Below, piece by piece: positions 46,198 through 55,715 of a stretch of DNA of 64,000 nucleotides. The notes under the pieces are model-generated. The model had not been told where the DNA came from and did not search any database. It saw only the letters and a list, made by a program, of their open reading frames with translations. Position 1 is the first letter of the stretch; each line of letters begins with the position of its first letter. A program made the position numbers and the translations under genes. The DNA comes from Chitinophagaceae bacterium (lineage in GTDB: Bacteria > Bacteroidota > Bacteroidia > Chitinophagales > Chitinophagaceae): assembly GCA_003168265.1 (NCBI GenBank), contig PMSV01000024.1, positions 186,001 to 250,000 on the forward strand. Reading direction: 5' to 3'.

Positions 46198-46222
46198 AAA
46201 AAAACCCCGGCATGGGCCAGAG
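46198..46222 (-). terminator. Probable terminator after the HU gene
   Basis: On the minus strand CTCTGGC (46222-46216) pairs with GCCGGGG (46211-46205), including two G-T pairs, with a 4-base loop, followed by a run of T at 46204-46198. Confidence 0.6.
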
Positions 46223-46246
46223 CTTTCTTAATGAGATGGGGCGGCA

Positions 46247-46516
46247 TTATATTTTGGCAGACAATTCTTTTCCTGCTTTGAATTTGGCCACTTTTTTGGC
46301 TTTGATTTTGATCACAGCGCCGGTCTGGGGGTTGCGTCCATTGCGGGCAGCTCTTTTTGAAACGGAAAAAGTGCCGAAGCCAACCAGTGTGACTTTGCCA
46401 CCGCCTTTCAGAGTTTTGGTTACGGCTTCCACGAAAGAGTCCAGTGAGGCATTTGCCTGAGTCTTGGTAACACCTGCGTCATCAGAGATTTTTGCAATTA
46501 ATTCAGCTTTGTTCAT
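46247..46516 (-). CDS. HU-family DNA-binding protein
   Basis: The 89-residue protein has the histone-like HU/IHF fold. MNKAELIAKISDDAGVTKTQ gives the N-terminal helices, GGGKVTLVGFGTFSVSKRAA the saddle, and RNGRNPQTG the DNA-bending arm with the conserved Pro; KVAKFKAGKELSAKI ends it. The ATG at 46516 is certain; the open frame further upstream is non-coding and contains the promoter. It compacts the chromosome and bends DNA. Confidence 0.97.
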   Translation of the reverse strand: MNKAELIAKISDDAGVTKTQANASLDSFVEAVTKTLKGGGKVTLVGFGTFSVSKRAARNGRNPQTGAVIKIKAKKVAKFKAGKELSAKI

Positions 46517-46545
46517 AATGATTTTTTTTAAATGGTAAACGACAA

Positions 46546-46575
46546 CAAATATAACCGCTTTTTGATTCCGACAAA
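46546..46575 (-). promoter_or_regulatory. Bacteroidota-type promoter of the HU gene
   Basis: On the minus strand TTTG (46575-46572) and TATATTTG (46553-46546), a perfect TAnnTTTG, are 18 bases apart. The -7 element ends 30 bases before the ATG. Confidence 0.75.
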
Positions 46576-46811
46576 ATCTTTTTTGGTTGTTTAAAAAATC
46601 CCATGTCACGCTATAACCCGCATGGGGCAAGCATTACAGGACAACTGGGAAAAAATTACTTTTCGTCCGGGAAAATAAAATGTGCTGAAACACTGGACAG
46701 GCAAGGATTCTATGACATCTGACCGAAATGCAGCCCAGCCGAAGGTTTGGAAGGAGTGTACGATACGAGAAGGATATTTTCTGCCGGTTCCCCTTTAATT
46801 ATTTTCCACAA

Positions 46812-47117
46812 TTACCGCACAGACTCCATCACAGTCTGAAACACCGTACATCGTTCTCCCCATCTGGAAAATGATTTTCTCTGAATGGAATTTTCAAACT
46901 GATTCCGGAACCCGACAAAGCGCCCGGGAATCGCGGTCAGGTATTGAATAAGACAGGTGGATCCGGATTCATCGTCGTATCCGAGCATATGAAATATCAT
47001 ATGTTCGTCGAAACATCCGGTTGCCATGATTTCTGGAATATGTTCTTCCTTCTGCCATCATATCCAATCCAAAAAAATTTCATTCTCCACTTTGCTGGTC
47101 ACATTGCAGACGATCAT
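46812..47117 (-). pseudogene. DUF4286-like gene with an in-frame TGA stop
   Basis: Reading from the ATG at 47117 gives MIVCNVTSKVENEIFLDWI, then TGA at 47060-47058, and the same frame continues WQKEEHIPEIMATGCF and runs to TAA at 46812. Joined, the 101 positions resemble a full-length DUF4286 protein, a small cytosolic family of unknown function common in Bacteroidota, in which the block W-x-x-W-x-x-E-H-I-P spans this point. No frameshift is needed; one base would restore the frame. A shorter product could start at the ATG at 47027 (71 residues), losing the first strand. A nonsense mutation or a sequencing error are both possible. Confidence 0.75.
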
Positions 47118-47141
47118 GCGGCTTAATTAAAAGTATCGGTA

Positions 47142-47921
47142 TCAATCCATTTTTAATTCGAGGTAAACGGGGCAATGATCGCTGTGCCTGATATCGGGGT
47201 AGATCTCGGCATCGATTACTCTTTTGCTCAGGTTGCCTGTAACATTGATATAATCGATCCGCCACCCTTTGTTTTGAAGCCTGACGGAAGGGAAACGCTG
47301 GCTCCACCAGGAATAACGATGAGCTTCGGCATGGATTACCCGAAAACTGTCAATCCAGTCCTTTTGCAAAAAGCTGTCCATCCAGGCTCTTTCATCCGGT
47401 AGAAATCCGGAAGATTTTTTATTTCCTTTTGGATCATGAATATCGATTTCACGGTGGGCAATATTGTAGTCCCCGCAGAGTATCAGTTTGGGGCGCTTTT
47501 TTTTGAGCTTCTCCAGGTATTGGTGAAATTCAGCCAGCCATCCATATTTAAAATTCTGTCTTTCATCTCCCGAGGTGCCCGAAGGGAAATAGGCATTGAT
47601 TACCCTTAAATCTCCAAAATCCAATTGAATCACCCGGCCCTCGTCATCGCTGTTCTTATGTCCCGTTCCGTATTCAACATGCTCGGGTTGGATTGTACTG
47701 AACACCGCCACTCCGCTGTATCCTTTTTTCTGCGCACTGTACCAGTAATCATGATAGCCAATGGCGGCGAATTGCTTGTGGTCCACATCGTCTCGCTGTG
47801 CCTTGGTTTCCTGTATGCAAATGATATCCGCCGGCTTTGTTTTGAGCCATTCGATAAAGCCCTTGTTGATGGCTGCCCGGATGCCATTCACATTATAACT
47901 GATTATGCGCAGGGTGGACAT
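47142..47921 (-). CDS. exoA: Exodeoxyribonuclease III / AP endonuclease
   Basis: A 259-residue enzyme of the exonuclease-endonuclease-phosphatase fold that cuts DNA at abasic sites in base-excision repair. Catalytic blocks are in order: ISYNVNGIRAA, CIQETKAQ (metal-binding Glu), SGVAVFS, LCGDYNIAH (Asp and Asn), WRIDYINVT, and HSDHCPVYLEL (final Asp-His pair). The length is normal. It is divergent from the LOG-family gene with 54 bases between the starts. Confidence 0.96.
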   Translation of the reverse strand: MSTLRIISYNVNGIRAAINKGFIEWLKTKPADIICIQETKAQRDDVDHKQFAAIGYHDYWYSAQKKGYSGVAVFSTIQPEHVEYGTGHKNSDDEGRVIQLDFGDLRVINAYFPSGTSGDERQNFKYGWLAEFHQYLEKLKKKRPKLILCGDYNIAHREIDIHDPKGNKKSSGFLPDERAWMDSFLQKDWIDSFRVIHAEAHRYSWWSQRFPSVRLQNKGWRIDYINVTGNLSKRVIDAEIYPDIRHSDHCPVYLELKMD

Positions 47922-47975
47922 ATACAGGTTTGATTTATATTAGCCATGCAATTTACAAAAGTCTAACTTGTTCAT

Positions 47976-48704
47976 ATGAATGAAACAGAAAATATCATTC
48001 GGGCAAAAGAGCCTATTTACCTGGAAGGTCCGAAAAGCCGCAGCTATGAATTGGGATTCACCTGGAGGGTCGCTCGTGAATTCATACATGGGTTCCGAAC
48101 TCTGCATTTTGCCGGCCCCTGTATTACGGTCTTTGGTTCTGCCCGCTTTAAGGAAGATAATATTTTTTATCAGCGGGCCCGGGAATTCGGCAAGGAGATC
48201 GCTGCTATGGGTTTTACGACCATGACAGGAGGAGGGCCGGGTATCATGGAAGCGGCTAACAGGGGCGCCTTTGAGAACAATGGGAAATCGGTGGGTTGCA
48301 ATATCCTGCTTCCTTACGAACAGAAAGCCAATCCCTATGTCCAGACCAGCATTACATTCGAACATTTTTTTATAAGGAAGACCATGATGATCAAATATTC
48401 CTATGCCTTTGTCATCATGCCTGGCGGCTTTGGAACCATGGATGAGTTTTTCGAAACCCTGACCCTTGTACAGACCCGAATGCTGGCCAGATTCCCAATT
48501 GTTCTATTCGGAGAGGAATTCTACAGGGTGCTTTGGGAATACATGGAGTATTTAGCGCAGCAGGGTACTATTTCCAGGGAGGATATGTCCCTGGTACTGT
48601 TAACAGACAGTGTCCGGGATGCGATGGACCATATCCGCACTTATATCAGTGAGCATTACGAAGTGCAGCGCCGTAAACCATTGTGGTGGTTATTCGAAAA
48701 ATAA
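47976..48704 (+). CDS. LOG-family nucleotide phosphoribohydrolase-like protein
   Basis: The 242-residue Rossmann-fold protein carries both LOG signatures: GGGPGIMEAANRGAF and PGGFGTMDEFFETLTLVQT (PGGxGTxxE). Members cleave nucleoside monophosphates at the N-glycosidic bond; plant and some bacterial ones release cytokinins, others such as PpnN act on purine nucleotides in metabolism. Which applies cannot be told here. An N-terminal helix extension (about residues 1-50) precedes the core. Confidence 0.9.
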   Translation: MNETENIIRAKEPIYLEGPKSRSYELGFTWRVAREFIHGFRTLHFAGPCITVFGSARFKEDNIFYQRAREFGKEIAAMGFTTMTGGGPGIMEAANRGAFENNGKSVGCNILLPYEQKANPYVQTSITFEHFFIRKTMMIKYSYAFVIMPGGFGTMDEFFETLTLVQTRMLARFPIVLFGEEFYRVLWEYMEYLAQQGTISREDMSLVLLTDSVRDAMDHIRTYISEHYEVQRRKPLWWLFEK

Positions 48705-48717
48705 TTCCGATTATTAA

Positions 48718-49578
48718 TTATTGTTCAACCTTTTTACCGACCGGCAAATCAATGCCGAGGCTTAGTATGAGCTCATATGTGCCGAAAGCCTGTCTGGCAG
48801 TGCCATCATAAATACGAAGGCCTGAATAACGGGCATAATCCAGTTTATTGGAGAATTCCAGGTAGACATATTGGTAAAAAGTGGCCTTTATCGCTCCTTC
48901 CAGGCCCGTATTCCATCCCCCGAGCTGAAAATGCTGATCATTGGGAGGCTGGTTGAAGAACTTATCCTGCACATGGGGAATTACCGGACCAACCCCGAAT
49001 TTACCTAACAGATCCAGTTTGAGATTCTCGCTTTTATCCATGAGAAGATGCCAGCGCTTGACAATATTGAAGAGAAGGAAATTCGCTCCATTGTTCAGAT
49101 AATAGTAGGAACTGCTGTCTGCATTTGGGGCATTGTTTTGCCTGAAAAGGACATATCCATTGTATCCAGGATTGTTATTGATGGTTCCGGTAACAAGCAC
49201 CATCTGGTCATCTGCAAATATGTATTTCGTATGATCAAAATTGATCTCGAAGGAGAGCCCCTTTTCCTCATTGAAAAAATAGCCCAGTCGGTAATTGTAT
49301 TGGGGGATTGTCAATTGTTTTGTGAAAAACTGTCCGTCCCACCCCCTATGATCGCGTGCCTGAACATCTTCAAAAGTAAAATTATTTCCCAGAGACGGCT
49401 GCGATACATGAATATTGCTGATCGTATACCATTCCATATTATACCCCCAGGAACCATAGAGTTCATGCCTGCGGTGCCTAGGCTTTGCCTGTTGTTGTTC
49501 CTGTGCTAAAACAGTTAAGGGAAGCGTTAAAATCAGAATGAGGTAAGCGGCCTTGCTTTTTCCGAAAATTTTCTTCAT
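48718..49578 (-). CDS. Predicted outer-membrane beta-barrel protein
   Basis: A 286-residue protein with a signal peptide (LILILTLPLTVLAQ), a basic linker (KPRHRRHELYG), and then alternating hydrophobic-polar strands ending aromatic (YNYRLGYFF, YVYLEFSNKLDYARY, YELILSLGIDLPVG). The predicted fold is an eight- to ten-stranded barrel in the outer membrane. No family name is recognised with certainty and no substrate can be inferred. It converges with the LOG-family gene. Confidence 0.7.
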   Translation of the reverse strand: MKKIFGKSKAAYLILILTLPLTVLAQEQQQAKPRHRRHELYGSWGYNMEWYTISNIHVSQPSLGNNFTFEDVQARDHRGWDGQFFTKQLTIPQYNYRLGYFFNEEKGLSFEINFDHTKYIFADDQMVLVTGTINNNPGYNGYVLFRQNNAPNADSSSYYYLNNGANFLLFNIVKRWHLLMDKSENLKLDLLGKFGVGPVIPHVQDKFFNQPPNDQHFQLGGWNTGLEGAIKATFYQYVYLEFSNKLDYARYSGLRIYDGTARQAFGTYELILSLGIDLPVGKKVEQ

Positions 49579-49701
49579 GGTTTTGATTTATTTAACCGGC
49601 ATTGATCATCCGGGCCTGCTTTTCACAGTGGTCTGTTTTGGAGCGGGGGCAAATGTACAAATGAATTGATAAATCCTGCAAATGAGTAACGTCACTATTC
49701 C

Positions 49702-52407
49702 TTAGAAATCATATTCCAATATCGGCCTAAGCCACTTTTCAATCTCTTCAAGGCTCATATTTTTTCTTTTTGCATATTCTTCTACCTGATCTTTTTCAAT
49801 TTTTCCAACTCCGAAATACCTGCTTTCCGGATTCGCAAAATACCATCCGCATACGGAAGAAGCAGGATACATGGCCAGGGATTCCGTGAGGATGATCCCG
49901 GTATTTTCCGAAGCCTGCAATAGTTGAAAGAGTTTGTTTTTTTCGGTATGATCGGGACAGGCAGGATATCCCGGAGCGGGCCTTATCCCATGGTATTCTT
50001 CCCTGATCAATTGATCGTTGCTCAGTTCTTCCGAGTGGTCATATCCCCAGAACCTGATTCTCACCCTCTGATGCAGTCTTTCGGCAAATGCTTCAGCCAG
50101 TCGGTCGGCCAGCGCCTGTAAAAGGATCTTATTGTAATCGTCATGTATTTTCTGAAATCTTTCCACATGCTCTTCAATGCCATGGATCGAAACTGCAAAG
50201 GCGCCGATATGGTCTTTTTGGTCATTTCCAATTCCTTTAGGAGCTATGAAATCGGCAAGTGATTGATTGGCTTGTCCGGGCGCTTTTTTGATCTGTTGCC
50301 GGAGAAATTCCAGATTTATCGTTTTGTCGTCGATACCCTCCCGGACGATAACCGTATCCTTTCCGTCTGAAGAGGCCTCCCAAAATCCGATGACCCCGCG
50401 GGCCTTCAACCATTTTTCCCTGATCAACTGTTCCAAAAGTTCCTTGGCATCCTGGAACAACCGTGTGGCCTCTTTTCCGATTTTCGCATCGCTGAGGATC
50501 TGCGGAAATTTTCCATGCAATTCCCATGCTATGAAAAAGGGCTGCCAGTCGATATAGTTTGCGATTTCACCTAGATCATAATCTTCAAAAACCATGTTGC
50601 CCAGAAAGGAAGGCTTGACAGGGCGGAACGCCGTCCAGTCGACTTTCGCCTTATTTTTTACCGCATCCTGATAGCCCAGGTACTGTTTAATTGTTTTTTT
50701 TGCTCCGAAATCTTCTTTTAGCCTGGCATATTCAAGGCCGATATTTTTAAGGAAAGGAGTTTTCTGCTCCTTATTCAACAGCGAGCCGACTACCGTTACG
50801 CTTCTCGATGCATCCAGCACATGTACGACGCCATTTTCATATTCGGGTGCGATCTTAACGGCAGTGTGCATGCGTGAGGTCGTGGCTCCTCCGATCATAA
50901 GAGGTACTTCGAAATGCTGTCTTTTCATTTCCCTGGCGACATGCACCATTTCATCTAAGGAAGGAGTGATAAGTCCGCTCAGGCCGATGATATCCACTTT
51001 TTCCTTTTTCGCCACTTCGAGGATCTTGTCGGCCGGCACCATTACTCCGAGATCCAGGATTTCATAACCGTTGCATCCCAGAACCACACCCACAATATTT
51101 TTACCGATATCATGTACATCTCCTTTGACCGTAGCCATCAATACTTTTGCGGCACCGCCCTGTTTTGCATTGGGATTATTCCTTTTTTCTTCTTCGATGA
51201 AAGGAGTGAGCACTGCCACCGATTTCTTCATTACCCGGGCGCTTTTGACTACCTGTGGGAGAAACATCTTTCCGCTCCCGAAAAGGTCGCCGACCACATT
51301 CATGCCATCCATAAGGGGGCCTTCGATCACTTCCAACGGTTTGGGATATTTCTGCCTGGCTTCCTCAGTATCCGCTTCAATAAAATCGGTAATGCCGTTG
51401 ATCAGTGCGTGTTTCAATCTTTCTTCGACTGCCCCGTTTCTCCAGGCCTCATCCTTTACTTCGCTTTTCTCTCTTGACTTCACTGTTTCAGCAAAAGAAA
51501 GCAAACGGTCGGTAGAATCCGGATTTTTGTTCAGCACCACATCCTCACAGAGTTTACGGAGATTCGGCTCGATCTCATCGTAAACGACCAGTTGCCCCGC
51601 ATTGACAATCCCCATATCCATGCCGGCCTGAATGGCATAAAAGAGAAAAACACTATGCATGGCTTCCCGGACCGGTTCATTGCCGCGAAAAGAAAAGGAG
51701 ATATTGCTGACCCCGCCGCTAATCTTGGCAAGCGGCATCTTTTGTTTGATGACCCTGGTGGCTTCGATAAAATCTACGGCATAATTATTATGTTCTTCAA
51801 TGCCGGTGGCGATAGCGAATATGTTTGGATCGAAAATGATATCCTGCCCGTCATAACCCACTTCCCGGGTAAGTATCTGGTAAGCTTTTTCACAGATGAT
51901 CACCCGGCGTTCCAGGGTATCTGCCTGGCCTTTTTCGTCGAATGCCATAACGACCACGGCAGCTCCGTAACTCTTGCAAATAATTGCCTGTTGGATGAAT
52001 TTTTCCAACCCTTCCTTCATCGAAATGGAGTTCACGATGCATTTGCCCTGTACGCATTTCAGCCCTGCTTCGATAATGGAGAATTTAGAGGAGTCGATCA
52101 TTATCGGGATCCTGGCGATATCCGGTTCTGCCTGCAAGAGGTTAAGAAAGGTTTGCATCGCATTTTCCCCGTCCAGTAAGGCATCGTCCATATTTACATC
52201 GAGTACCTGTGCGCCGCTTTCGACCTGTTGCCTCGCAACGCTGAGGGCTTCCTCATATTTGTTTTCCCGGATCAGCCGGGCGAATTTCTTCGATCCGGTC
52301 ACATTGGTGCGTTCACCGATATTGATGAAATTTGACTGTGGCCGGACGATCAGGGACTCCAGGCCAGCCAATCTTAAGAATGGTTTTATAATGAGTTCTT
52401 CTGCCAT
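49702..52407 (-). CDS. metH: Cobalamin-dependent methionine synthase, C-terminal subunit (folate, B12 and activation domains)
   Basis: The 901-residue protein carries three of the four MetH modules: the methyltetrahydrofolate (pterin-binding) domain (about 20-300: [17 protein letters not shown]), the B12-binding cap and Rossmann domain (about 330-560, with DVHDIG, H432 being the lower axial ligand of cobalamin) and the AdoMet-binding activation domain (about 590-895, with [12 protein letters not shown]). It transfers methyl from methyl-THF to homocysteine through cobalamin. The homocysteine-binding module is a separate gene 73 bases upstream on the same strand; the two proteins must work together. 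Confidence 0.96.
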   Translation of the reverse strand: MAEELIIKPFLRLAGLESLIVRPQSNFINIGERTNVTGSKKFARLIRENKYEEALSVARQQVESGAQVLDVNMDDALLDGENAMQTFLNLLQAEPDIARIPIMIDSSKFSIIEAGLKCVQGKCIVNSISMKEGLEKFIQQAIICKSYGAAVVVMAFDEKGQADTLERRVIICEKAYQILTREVGYDGQDIIFDPNIFAIATGIEEHNNYAVDFIEATRVIKQKMPLAKISGGVSNISFSFRGNEPVREAMHSVFLFYAIQAGMDMGIVNAGQLVVYDEIEPNLRKLCEDVVLNKNPDSTDRLLSFAETVKSREKSEVKDEAWRNGAVEERLKHALINGITDFIEADTEEARQKYPKPLEVIEGPLMDGMNVVGDLFGSGKMFLPQVVKSARVMKKSVAVLTPFIEEEKRNNPNAKQGGAAKVLMATVKGDVHDIGKNIVGVVLGCNGYEILDLGVMVPADKILEVAKKEKVDIIGLSGLITPSLDEMVHVAREMKRQHFEVPLMIGGATTSRMHTAVKIAPEYENGVVHVLDASRSVTVVGSLLNKEQKTPFLKNIGLEYARLKEDFGAKKTIKQYLGYQDAVKNKAKVDWTAFRPVKPSFLGNMVFEDYDLGEIANYIDWQPFFIAWELHGKFPQILSDAKIGKEATRLFQDAKELLEQLIREKWLKARGVIGFWEASSDGKDTVIVREGIDDKTINLEFLRQQIKKAPGQANQSLADFIAPKGIGNDQKDHIGAFAVSIHGIEEHVERFQKIHDDYNKILLQALADRLAEAFAERLHQRVRIRFWGYDHSEELSNDQLIREEYHGIRPAPGYPACPDHTEKNKLFQLLQASENTGIILTESLAMYPASSVCGWYFANPESRYFGVGKIEKDQVEEYAKRKNMSLEEIEKWLRPILEYDF

Positions 52408-52480
52408 ATTCGGCTCTCCTTTAGATTTAGAAAGGTCGGAAGCGGATCACGAGCATCGGCCGATCCGTCACAAGCTAAGT

Positions 52481-53503
52481 TTATATTATCTCCTCCAGGA
52501 CCGGTAAGGGCCTTGGTTTTATTTTTTTGACGTTTTCTGCGATATGCCGGATATGGTCTGGTGTCGTACCACAGCAACCACCTACGATATTTACAAATCC
52601 TTCTTTAGCCCAATCTTCCAGAAAATGTGCGGTCTGCTCCGGTTCTTCATCGTATTCACCCATGGCATTGGGTAGTCCGGCATTTGGATAGGCCGAAACA
52701 AAGCAGGAGGCGATCTGCGAAAGCTCCTCGATATGAGGTCTCATTTGTTCGGCGCCCAATGCGCAGTTCAGGCCGATGCTCAAAGGCCTGGCATGCATGA
52801 CAGAGGTATAGAAAGCGTCCAGGGTCTGTCCGCTAAGGGTTCTTCCGCTGGCATCCGTTATCGTTCCGCTAATCATGACAGGCAGGGAGGGTTTTCCACT
52901 ATCGCGGAAATATTTTTTTATCGCGTATATGGCGGCTTTGGCATTGAGGGTATCGAAAATGGTTTCAACTAAAAGCAGGTCCACTCCGCCATCCGACAAG
53001 CCCCTGACCTGCTCGTAATAGGCATTTGCGACTTCGTCGAAAAGGACTGTACGGAATCCGGGATTATTGACATCGGGAGAAATCGAGAGGGTCTTGTTCA
53101 TGGGCCCGATGGCGCCAGCTACGAATTTTGGCCCCTTTCCCTTTCCGTAAGGGGAATTTAGAAAATCTTCCACAGCTTGTCTAGCACAGGAAACGGCGGC
53201 ACGGTTCAATTCATAGGCCAGGTCCTCCATATGATAGTCAGCCAGAGAAATTCTTTGTGAGTTGAAAGTATTGGTTTCAATAATATCGGCCCCGGCTTCC
53301 AGGTATTTGCTGTGGATTTCCCGAACGATCGCAGGCTGGGTGATCGATAGAAGGTCATTATTGCCTTTCAGATCGGAGTGCCAGTCCTTGAAGCGTTCTC
53401 CACGGTAATCCGCTTCGGATAATTTGTAGCCCTGGATCATAGTGCCCATGGCCCCGTCGATGATGAGTATTCTTTCCTTAAGACAATCTTCGATGTTTTT
53501 CAT
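52481..53503 (-). CDS. metH: Methionine synthase N-terminal subunit (homocysteine S-methyltransferase domain)
   Basis: A 340-residue barrel that binds and activates homocysteine at zinc. The three Cys ligands are C247 (LNCALG), C310 and C311 ([11 protein letters not shown]), numbered exactly as in E. coli MetH, so this piece equals the first module of the single-chain enzyme. [20 protein letters not shown] opens the domain. The stop comes where the linker to the folate module would be, and a new ATG begins the second piece 73 bases on, so it is a gene split and not a frameshift. Stand-alone use with other methyl donors is possible but less likely. Confidence 0.95.
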   Translation of the reverse strand: MKNIEDCLKERILIIDGAMGTMIQGYKLSEADYRGERFKDWHSDLKGNNDLLSITQPAIVREIHSKYLEAGADIIETNTFNSQRISLADYHMEDLAYELNRAAVSCARQAVEDFLNSPYGKGKGPKFVAGAIGPMNKTLSISPDVNNPGFRTVLFDEVANAYYEQVRGLSDGGVDLLLVETIFDTLNAKAAIYAIKKYFRDSGKPSLPVMISGTITDASGRTLSGQTLDAFYTSVMHARPLSIGLNCALGAEQMRPHIEELSQIASCFVSAYPNAGLPNAMGEYDEEPEQTAHFLEDWAKEGFVNIVGGCCGTTPDHIRHIAENVKKIKPRPLPVLEEII

Positions 53504-53897
53504 CTGCGTATTTTTAGTTTTTTCTTTTTGTCAGATGGAACCTCGCATATTCATTCCTCTTCTGTGGCAAATTTTGCATGCTTGGTTTCATTGACCGCTA
53601 TTTTGTGAAAATGACCTGAACTGGGCCAATTCAGGCTTTGAATCGCCGCCGATCCTCGCTCATGCTGTTCGAATTATCCGGGCTGACTATTAACGAGAAA
53701 CTTACAGTGCAGGTATACCGAAGTGTATCGTTTATTAGTTCAGTTTTTATTTTCAACAGGCTGAACAATAAACAAATCGGCCTGTTGCGAATGCAAATTT
53801 AATAAATCCCAGGGAAAATAAACAGCGAAAAAAGAAATAAAGTCCCAGTGAACTTTCGCCCGAAAAAGCTGTTTTTTGAGAACAAAAACATACTGCT
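53504..53897. other. Divergent intergenic region between metH and an aldo/keto reductase gene
   Basis: This stretch of nearly 400 bases holds the promoters of both flanking genes. One perfect inverted repeat is seen: CAACAGGC at 53754-53761 and GCCTGTTG at 53780-53787, separated by 18 AT-rich bases. No cobalamin-box or SAM-riboswitch core could be recognised on the metH side, and no further gene is seen. Confidence 0.5.
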
Positions 53898-54887
53898 ATG
53901 GAATATCGATATCTCGGCAAAACCGGACTTCAGTTAAGCCTGCTTTCATTCGGGAGCTGGGTCACTTTTCATAAACAGATCGACGACAGCGTGGCTGATG
54001 AATTGATGGGAATTGCTTATGAAAACGGAGTGAATTTCTTCGACAATGCCGAAGCCTATGCACTTGGGGAAAGCGAAAAAATGATGGGTAGGGTGTTAAA
54101 GGGAAAGAATTGGGACCGGACCTCCTACTGTCTATCGTCCAAGGCTTTTTTCGGATGGAGGGGGAAAGCCAATAAACCCAACCAGACAGGATTGAGCCGC
54201 AAACACCTTATTGAAGCTTGTCACGAAGCCCTGGGCCGCCTTCAGACCGATTACCTCGATCTCTTTTTCTGCCACCGGCCGGATCCGAATACACCCATTG
54301 AAGAGGTCGTTTGGACCATGAATGACCTGATCCATCAGGGTAAGGTCCTGTACTGGGGTACCAGCATGTGGAGCGCTGCTGAAATCATGGAGGCCCACCG
54401 GGTTGCTTCACAGCATCACCTGATTGGCCCGTCCATGGAACAGCCCCAATACAATATGTTTGAAAGACAAAGGCTGGAACTCGATTACCTGCCCATTTTC
54501 AATGGAGTTGGTTTGGGTACCACCATTTGGAGTCCTCTGGCTTCCGGTATTTTGACGGGCAAGTACAATAGCGGCGTTCCTGGTGAATCCAGGATGGCAA
54601 TCAAAGGATTTGAATGGCTTAAAGATAGATGGCTGGACGAGGAAAAGCTGCAAAAGACACGCAAATTGGCTGAATTGGCCCAGGAATTGAATATTCCCAT
54701 GTCAGCTATGGCCATTGCCTGGTGCATTAAGAATCCGCATGTTACCACCGCAATTCTCGGCGCCACCCGGAAAGAGCAGTTGCTGGAGAACTTAAAATCC
54801 CTTGAATGCATTGATTTACTTACAAATACAATCATTGATAGAATCGAGGGCATTCTTCAAAACAAGCCAAAGCTGGAAACGATTTAG
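53898..54887 (+). CDS. Aldo/keto reductase, potassium-channel beta-subunit-like
   Basis: The 329-residue NADPH-dependent barrel reduces carbonyls. The catalytic tetrad is visible: Asp and Tyr in FFDNAEAY, Lys in LSSKAFFG, His in FFCHRPD. The blocks YRYLGKTGLQLSLLSFGSWVTF, here cut at 20 residues, QPQYNMFER and STIWSPLASGILTGKYN-like text (TTIWSPLASGILTGKYN) place it in the AKR group related to Kv-beta subunits and YghZ. The natural substrate is unknown. It is upstream of the TetR operon but has no shared regulation that can be seen. Confidence 0.92.
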   Translation: MEYRYLGKTGLQLSLLSFGSWVTFHKQIDDSVADELMGIAYENGVNFFDNAEAYALGESEKMMGRVLKGKNWDRTSYCLSSKAFFGWRGKANKPNQTGLSRKHLIEACHEALGRLQTDYLDLFFCHRPDPNTPIEEVVWTMNDLIHQGKVLYWGTSMWSAAEIMEAHRVASQHHLIGPSMEQPQYNMFERQRLELDYLPIFNGVGLGTTIWSPLASGILTGKYNSGVPGESRMAIKGFEWLKDRWLDEEKLQKTRKLAELAQELNIPMSAMAIAWCIKNPHVTTAILGATRKEQLLENLKSLECIDLLTNTIIDRIEGILQNKPKLETI

Positions 54888-54931
54888 TTTGTCCAGGCCC
54901 ATTTTGGGAAATTTTTTTAAAAAAACTGGTT

Positions 54932-54967
54932 AAACGTTTGTTTAATTCAAACGTTTGTTTAGTTTTG
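54932..54967 (+). promoter_or_regulatory. Promoter with overlapping inverted-repeat operator for the tetR efflux cluster
   Basis: TTTG at 54937-54940 and TAGTTTTG at 54960-54967 form a perfect -33/-7 pair with 19 bases between them. Laid over it is a perfect 9-base inverted repeat, AAACGTTTG (54932-54940) and CAAACGTTT (54948-54956), spaced by 7 bases. The first arm contains the whole -33 element and the second fills the spacer, so a bound repressor would block RNA polymerase. The likely binder is the TetR protein encoded directly downstream. Confidence 0.8.
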
Positions 54968-54984
54968 TGCCTCAAATTAAAATA

Positions 54985-55611
54985 ATGTCGGCAGATAAAC
55001 GTGATCATATACTGATGGTGGCAGAGAAGTTGTTTGGGGAAAAGGGTTTTGACGGGACTTCTGTCCGCGACATTGCCCAGCAGGCCCAGGTCAATCTGGC
55101 TATGATCTCTTATTATTTCGGCTCAAAGGAAAAATTGCTTGAATCCCTGCTGGAAATGAGGGCCAATTATACGATCCTCGAAGCTCTGAATAAGGACGAG
55201 ACCCTGAGCCCCTGGCAAAAAGTGGACCGGGTTATTGAGTTTTACGTGGACAAGATAATGAGAAACCTCTGCTTTCATAATATTATGCAGCAAGGCAATC
55301 AAGCCCAATCGGAAGAGATAAGGGAATATATTACCAATATCAAACTGAAGAATTTTGAACAGTTAAAGGAAATTATACTGGATGGTCAGAAAAAACAGAT
55401 TTTCCGCAATGTTGATATCGAAATGACCGTGGGCTCATTTATGGGGACCATCTCCCAGATTACACTGGCCAGGCATTTTTATTCAAAACTCTTTGCGATA
55501 GATATAAATGACGATGCTGCTTACATAGAAACAATGACGGGCAAGCTCAAGAAACACCTGAAACAATTGCTGCATGCCCATTTGGTTATCCGAAATGAAG
55601 AACTCAATTAA
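54985..55611 (+). CDS. TetR-family transcriptional repressor
   Basis: A 208-residue protein with an N-terminal helix-turn-helix (residues about 8-52: TSVRDIAQQAQVNLAMISYY, then FGSKEKLLESLL) and an all-helical ligand-binding domain. The ATG at 54985 lies just after a strong promoter; the upstream TTG at 54955 falls inside that promoter. It precedes genes for a TolC-EmrA-EmrB type efflux pump, so it probably represses itself and the pump until a drug binds. The ligand is unknown. Confidence 0.92.
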   Translation: MSADKRDHILMVAEKLFGEKGFDGTSVRDIAQQAQVNLAMISYYFGSKEKLLESLLEMRANYTILEALNKDETLSPWQKVDRVIEFYVDKIMRNLCFHNIMQQGNQAQSEEIREYITNIKLKNFEQLKEIILDGQKKQIFRNVDIEMTVGSFMGTISQITLARHFYSKLFAIDINDDAAYIETMTGKLKKHLKQLLHAHLVIRNEELN

Positions 55612-55715
55612 GCGGATGCATGAGTAAAGTCAAGAATCGGCTTGGCTGCGAGCAGTGAACTTTTCAGGCGGGACGGTTCAAAGAACACCATTCAAAAAAG
55701 AACAAACATTAAAAC

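Noticed and set aside
47058-47060. TGA read as an amino acid (recoding or selenocysteine)
   Set aside because: Other genes in the window end on TGA, no selenocysteine hairpin is evident after the codon, and the family has no conserved Sec or Trp at this place.
53504-53600. SAM or cobalamin riboswitch before metH
   Set aside because: No SAM-I, SAM-II, SAH or B12-box core could be matched by eye on the minus strand; a covariance-model search would settle it.
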